Assembly: GCA_964247695.1 (NCBI GenBank)
Contig: CAXTVI010000019.1
Location: forward strand, 22,867-86,866
Length of the DNA: 64,000 nucleotides
DNA from: Lichenicoccus sp964247695
GTDB taxonomy: Bacteria > Pseudomonadota > Alphaproteobacteria > Acetobacterales > Acetobacteraceae
Reading direction: 5' to 3'
Numbering within the stretch: position 1 is the stretch's first letter; each line of letters opens with the position of its first letter. The translations under genes were made by a program, and so were the position numbers. Shown here one piece after another: positions 60,598 through 64,000 of this stretch. The notes beneath the pieces were generated by a model that was not told where the DNA came from, made no database searches, and saw only the letters and a program-made list of their open reading frames with translations.

Positions 60598-61607
60598 TGG
60601 CCGCCCGGGTAGATCTTGTCGAACACGCCGCCATCGGCGAAATGCTTCGCCTGCACCGCCGGCCAGCCGCCGAGCGAGGCCACGTCATAGACCGTGATCG
60701 CCGGGAAATCGGCCTTGTGCTCGGCCAGCACCGCCGGATCGATCGGGCGATAATGGTGCCTGGCCGCCAGCTCCTGGCCCTGGTGGCTGAACAGGAAACG
60801 GAGATAGGCCTGCGCCACCAGGCCGGTATGCTTCTTGTCGGTGACGCTGTCGACCCAGGCCACCGGCGGCTCCGCCTTGATGCTGCTTGCCGGATAGACG
60901 ATGTCGAACTGGCCGTCCCCGACATCGCGGGCGGCCAGCAGCGCCTCGTCCTCCCAGGCCAGCAGCACGTCGCCCTCGCCGCGCTGCACGAAGCTGTTGG
61001 TGGCGCCGCGCGCGCCGGTATCGAGCACCGGCACGTGCTTGTACAGCCTGCCGAGATAGGCCTCGGCGCTGGCCTCGGTGGCGCCCGGCTCGTGCAGCGC
61101 CCAGCTATAGGCGGCGAGATAGCTCCAGCGGCCGCCGCTGCTGGTCTTCGGGTTCGGGGTGATCACCTCGACATCGCCCCGCACCAGGTCGGCCCAGCCA
61201 TGCAGGTGCTTCGGGTTGCCATGCCGGACCAGGAACACGACCGTGCTGGTGTACGGCACCGAGTGGTTCGGCAGCCGGCTCTGCCAGTCGACGGCGAGCA
61301 GCTTGCGCCGGGTCAGCACGTCGATGTCCCACGCGAGGCCGAGGGTCACCACGTCCGCCTGCAGCCCGTCCATCACCGCGCGCGCCTGCGCGCCGGAACC
61401 GCCATGCGAGGTCCTGATGTCGAGCACCTGACCGGTCTTCGCCTTCCACAACGCCGCGAAGGACTGGTTCACCTCCTTGTAAAGCTCGCGGGTGGGGTCG
61501 TAGCTGACGTTGAGCAGCGACAGGTCGGCGGCCCGAACGGGAACGCCGCGGAGCAAGCCGCCGGTGAGGAGTGCTGCGGCAAGGACGCAGGAACGGCGCC
61601 GGGGCAT
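60594..61607 (-). CDS. sbp: Periplasmic sulfate-binding protein
   Basis: 337 residues from the ATG at 61607, which has a strong GGGAGAGG ribosome site; the in-frame TTG at 61619 is less likely. Signal peptide SCVLAAALLTGGLLRGVPVRA. Family motifs: LLNVSYDPTRELYKEVN, TSHGGSGAQARAVMDGL, VTLGLAWDID, TPNPKTSSGGRWSYLAAY and a C-terminal FPAITVYDVASLGGW. It delivers sulfate (or thiosulfate) to CysTWA. sbp and cysP cannot be separated with certainty by eye. Confidence 0.92.
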   Translation of the reverse strand: MPRRRSCVLAAALLTGGLLRGVPVRAADLSLLNVSYDPTRELYKEVNQSFAALWKAKTGQVLDIRTSHGGSGAQARAVMDGLQADVVTLGLAWDIDVLTRRKLLAVDWQSRLPNHSVPYTSTVVFLVRHGNPKHLHGWADLVRGDVEVITPNPKTSSGGRWSYLAAYSWALHEPGATEASAEAYLGRLYKHVPVLDTGARGATNSFVQRGEGDVLLAWEDEALLAARDVGDGQFDIVYPASSIKAEPPVAWVDSVTDKKHTGLVAQAYLRFLFSHQGQELAARHHYRPIDPAVLAEHKADFPAITVYDVASLGGWPAVQAKHFADGGVFDKIYPGGQ

Positions 61608-61710
61608 GGCCTCTCCCAATCCACGAAACTCGCCGTATTATTGCTCCGGCATGACCGAACTTCCACGTTTTGCCATGGTTGGTCAATGCAGCCGGGAAGC
61701 CGGCATGCTC

Positions 61711-61739
61711 TTGAACCGCAGAGCGCTCCCGTCTATACA
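61711..61739 (+). promoter_or_regulatory. Sigma-70 type promoter for rpmI-rplT
   Basis: TTGAAC (61711-61716), an exactly 17-nt spacer and TATACA (61734-61739) match a strong housekeeping promoter. Transcription would begin near 61746, leaving a leader of about 130 nt before rpmI. The leader holds a CCGGGC/GCCCGG hairpin around 61760-61790, which might be a site for ribosomal-protein feedback. Confidence 0.7.
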
Positions 61740-61877
61740 CCCGCCCCTGATCGCGCGTCCGGGCCTGGAATGGGCATGCCCGGCCGCGACGGCTGCCCTG
61801 CCGGTCTGTCTCTCTCAGTCCGGCCGGTATCGTGTGTCATTGCGGCATCCGAGGCAGCGTTCCAGAAGGAGATGCAA

Positions 61878-62081
61878 ATGCCCAAGATGAAGACCAAGTC
61901 GTCGGTCAAGAAGCGGTTCAAGATCACCGCGACCGGCAAGGTGCTCGCAGGTCCCGGCAACAAGCGCCACGGCCTGATCAACCGCTCGCAGAAGATGAAG
62001 CGGACCAACCGCGGCTCCCAGACGCTGACCGAGATGGACGGCAAGACGGTGAAGCAGTGGGCCCCCTACGGGCTGGCCTGA
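61878..62081 (+). CDS. rpmI: 50S ribosomal protein L35
   Basis: 67 residues starting MPKMKTKSSVKKRFKIT, the universal L35 N-terminus, with GLINRSQKMKR downstream. The ATG at 61878 is preceded by a GGAG ribosome site; an ATG two codons earlier is in frame but would add residues not seen in L35. Component of the large ribosomal subunit. infC, often upstream, is absent here. Confidence 0.97.
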   Translation: MPKMKTKSSVKKRFKITATGKVLAGPGNKRHGLINRSQKMKRTNRGSQTLTEMDGKTVKQWAPYGLA

Positions 62082-62095
62082 GGAGCATCTGACCC

Positions 62096-62452
62096 ATGGC
62101 ACGCGTCAAGCGGGGCGTCACCACCCACGCCCGTCACAAGAAGGTCCTCGCACAGTCCAAGGGCTTTGTCGGCCGCTCGTCGACGAACTACCGGATCGCG
62201 CTCGAGCGGCTCGAGAAGTCGCTGCAGTACGCCTACCGCGACCGCCGCAACAAGAAGCGCGAGTTCCGCGGGCTGTGGATCCAGCGCATCAATGCCGCCG
62301 TCCGCGAGCACGGGATGACCTACAGCGTGTTCATCAACGGCCTGCACAAGGCCGGCATCGAAATCGACCGCAAGGTGCTGGCCTCGATCGCATTCGATGA
62401 CAGCGCCGCGTTCGCCGAGATCGTGAAGCAGGTGCAGGGCGCCCTCGCCTGA
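62096..62452 (+). CDS. rplT: 50S ribosomal protein L20
   Basis: 118 residues with MARVKRGVTTHARHKKVL, YRDRRNKKREFRGLWI and FINGLHKAGIEIDRKVL, diagnostic for L20. It binds 23S rRNA early in large-subunit assembly and in several bacteria represses its own operon. It follows rpmI by 14 nt. Confidence 0.97.
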   Translation: MARVKRGVTTHARHKKVLAQSKGFVGRSSTNYRIALERLEKSLQYAYRDRRNKKREFRGLWIQRINAAVREHGMTYSVFINGLHKAGIEIDRKVLASIAFDDSAAFAEIVKQVQGALA

Positions 62453-62477
62453 ACCGCGCCTCTCGATCTTGTCTTTG

Positions 62478-62508
62478 ACGGGCCGTCCTGCCAAGGACGG
62501 CCCGTTTT
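62478..62508 (+). terminator. Intrinsic terminator between rplT and pheS
   Basis: A perfect 12-bp stem (ACGGGCCGTCCT pairing with AGGACGGCCCGT), a 4-nt loop and a short TTTT run lie 25 nt after the rplT stop and 18 nt before the pheS ATG. It should end most rpmI-rplT transcripts or act as an attenuator for pheST. Confidence 0.85.
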
Positions 62509-62526
62509 CGTTAGGAGCCGGTCTGC

Positions 62527-63609
62527 ATGTCGGATGATCTGGACGCCCTGCGGCAGGAGACGCTGGCAGCACTCGACGCCGCCGCCGACATGCGGGTGTG
62601 GGATGCGGTGCGCGTCGGCACCCTTGGCAAGTCGGGGCGACTGACCGGACTGCTGAAGGAACTGGGACGCGCGGCCCCCGAGGAGCGGCGCTCGCGCGGC
62701 GCCGCCCTGAACCGGCTGCGCGACGAGCTTTCGCTCGCGATCGAGACCCGTGGCCGGACGCTTGAGGCCGAGGCCCTGAATGCGCGTCTGGTGCGTGAGC
62801 GCGTCGATGTCACGCTGCCGGTTGCCGCCGCCGCGCTGGGCTCGATCCATCCGATCAGCCGCACCATCGAAGAGATGGTGGCGATCTTCGGCGCGATGGG
62901 CTTCCGGCTCGCGGAAGGTCCCGACATCGAGACCGACTGGCACAACTTCTCGGCGCTGAACACGCCGTCGCACCATCCGGCGCGCACCGACCACGACACC
63001 TTCTATCTTCCGGGTCATGACCTATCGAATGCCGGCGGCAGCCCGACCCGCCTGCTGCGCACCCAGACCTCGCCGGTGCAGATCCGTACCATGCTGGACC
63101 AGGCACCGCCGATCCGGGTGATCGTGCCGGGCCGCACGTATCGCGCCGACCACGACGCCACCCACTCTCCGATGTTCCACCAGTGCGAGGGCCTGGTGGT
63201 GGATCGCGGCATCACGCTCGGCCACCTCAAGGGCTGCGTGATCGAGTTCCTGCGCGCCTATTTCGATCAGCCGGCGCTGCCGGTGCGGTTCCGCGCCTCG
63301 TATTTCCCGTTCACCGAGCCTTCGATGGAGGTCGATATCGGCTGGGACCGGCGCTCCGGCGAGATCGGCGCCGGCCAGGACTGGCTGGAGGTGCTGGGCA
63401 GCGGCATGGTGCATCCGCGCGTGCTGGCCAATTGCGGCATCGATCCACGGGAATATACCGGCTTTGCGTTCGGCATGGGCGTCGAGCGGTTGACCATGCT
63501 GAAGAACGGCATTCCCGACCTGCGCTCCTTCTACGAGAGCGACATACGCTGGCTGCGGCATTACGGCTCCTCGCCGCTGCTGCCTGCCCTGCTGCACGAA
63601 GGCCTGTAG
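62527..63609 (+). CDS. pheS: Phenylalanyl-tRNA synthetase alpha subunit
   Basis: 360 residues. After an N-terminal coiled-coil region the class II catalytic core shows HPISRTIEEMVAIFGAMGF, NTPSHHPARTDHDTFYL, LLRTQTSPVQIRTM, GRTYRADHDATHSPMFHQCEG (motif 2) and GFAFGMGVERLTMLKNGI (motif 3). Charges tRNA-Phe together with PheT. A TTAGGAG ribosome site directly follows the terminator hairpin. Confidence 0.97.
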   Translation: MSDDLDALRQETLAALDAAADMRVWDAVRVGTLGKSGRLTGLLKELGRAAPEERRSRGAALNRLRDELSLAIETRGRTLEAEALNARLVRERVDVTLPVAAAALGSIHPISRTIEEMVAIFGAMGFRLAEGPDIETDWHNFSALNTPSHHPARTDHDTFYLPGHDLSNAGGSPTRLLRTQTSPVQIRTMLDQAPPIRVIVPGRTYRADHDATHSPMFHQCEGLVVDRGITLGHLKGCVIEFLRAYFDQPALPVRFRASYFPFTEPSMEVDIGWDRRSGEIGAGQDWLEVLGSGMVHPRVLANCGIDPREYTGFAFGMGVERLTMLKNGIPDLRSFYESDIRWLRHYGSSPLLPALLHEGL

Positions 63610-63612
63610 GCG

Positions 63613-64000
63613 ATGAAGTTCACCCTGTCCTGGCTGCGCGACCATCTCGATACCGAGGCTTCGCAAGCCGAGATCCTGGCGGCGCTGAACCGGATTGGCC
63701 TGGAAGTGGAAGGCGTCACCGACCGGGGTGCCGCGCTGGCGCCGTTCCGCACCGCACGCATCGTCGCCGCCGACCAGCACCCGAACGCCGACCGGCTGCG
63801 CGTCTGCCGGGTGGATATCGGGCGCGACACCGGAGAAGGCGGGATCGGGCCGGAAGGCGATGACCTGGTGCAGGTGGTGTGCGGGGCACCGAACGCCCGC
63901 GCCGGGCTGTCGGTGATCTTCGCGCCGCCAGGCAGCATCATTCCCGCCACCGGTGCCACGTTGAAGGTCGGCTCGATCCGCGGCGTCGAGAGCCAGGGCA
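63613..64000 (+). CDS. pheT: Phenylalanyl-tRNA synthetase beta subunit, N-terminal part, cut by window edge
   Basis: About 129 residues of PheT are present, beginning MKFTLSWLRDHLDTEAS and containing the EMAP/tRNA-binding-like domain (VAADQHPNADRLRVCRVDIG, VVCGAPNARAGLSV). It starts 3 nt after pheS. Compared with typical PheT there is a small insertion after RVDIG (RDTGEGGIGPEGDD). The rest lies beyond the window. Confidence 0.95.
   Translation, partial: MKFTLSWLRDHLDTEASQAEILAALNRIGLEVEGVTDRGAALAPFRTARIVAADQHPNADRLRVCRVDIGRDTGEGGIGPEGDDLVQVVCGAPNARAGLSVIFAPPGSIIPATGATLKVGSIRGVESQG

Noticed and set aside
58829..60925. A single long fused permease frame across cysT and cysW
   Set aside because: Its upstream half is the wrong frame of cysT; separate coupled cysT and cysW genes with a TTGA overlap explain the sequence.
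1..64000. CRISPR arrays, insertion sequences, tRNA genes or integrase attachment sites
   Set aside because: No regularly spaced repeats, transposase motifs, tRNA-like cloverleaf or integrase gene was seen anywhere in the window.

Overview
This is a GC-rich chromosomal window from an alphaproteobacterium, most likely Acetobacteraceae or another Rhodospirillales member (inference). The pointers are a GTTC-N7-GTTC type LexA box, an imuA-imuB-dnaE2 cassette, an alphaproteobacterial-style Cpa/Tad pilus locus, rpmI-rplT-pheS-pheT gene order and strong G/C bias at third codon positions. I see no insertion sequence, CRISPR array, rRNA or tRNA gene. Genes are tightly packed, with many 1-4 nt start/stop overlaps.

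Layout. (1) 1-1287: the start of a pyruvate:quinone oxidoreductase (poxB) and a JmjC-like cupin. (2) 1493-9895: a galactoside uptake and hydrolysis operon (sugar-binding protein, two permeases, GH36 alpha-galactosidase, GH42 beta-galactosidase, MFS transporter), followed by a lipid A-type acyltransferase and a small unknown gene. (3) 11194-30931, all on the minus strand: a hybrid NRPS/PKS locus. It encodes an A-PCP protein, a KS-AT-ACP-aminotransferase-C-A-PCP megasynthase, a C-A-PCP-TE protein, an alpha/beta hydrolase, a flippase-like exporter, an Sfp-type phosphopantetheinyl transferase and two JmjC-like cupin oxygenases. (4) 31182-34538: an alpha/beta hydrolase fused to a gluconate-dehydrogenase-subunit-3-like domain, a GMC oxidoreductase and a NIPSNAP protein. 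(5) 34539-43027, minus: one apparent SOS operon running imuA, imuB, small ORF, dnaE2, UvrD-like helicase, HMCES/YedK, with a LexA box just upstream. (6) 43277-57774: a lytic transglycosylase, two GT87-like membrane glycosyltransferases, then a Flp pilin (too short to stand out as an ORF) and the cpaA-cpaB-cpaC-cpaD-cpaE-cpaF-tadB-tadC-tadD-tadE-tadE-tadG series. (7) 57777-61607, minus: a sulfate/thiosulfate ABC importer. (8) 61878-64000: rpmI, rplT, pheS and the start of pheT.

The most interesting system is the NRPS/PKS locus. Binding-pocket residues suggest valine for the loading protein and glycine for the hybrid. A malonyl-type AT followed directly by an aminotransferase, with no ketoreductase, predicts a beta-amino (here vicinal diamino) acid formed from valine plus malonate. 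The last protein has a clearly degenerate adenylation domain between intact C and PCP domains, and its thioesterase carries Cys in place of the nucleophilic Ser. Three paralogous JmjC-like oxygenases occur in the window, two of them inside this locus. Together these features suggest an undescribed small modified peptide; the product is inference only.
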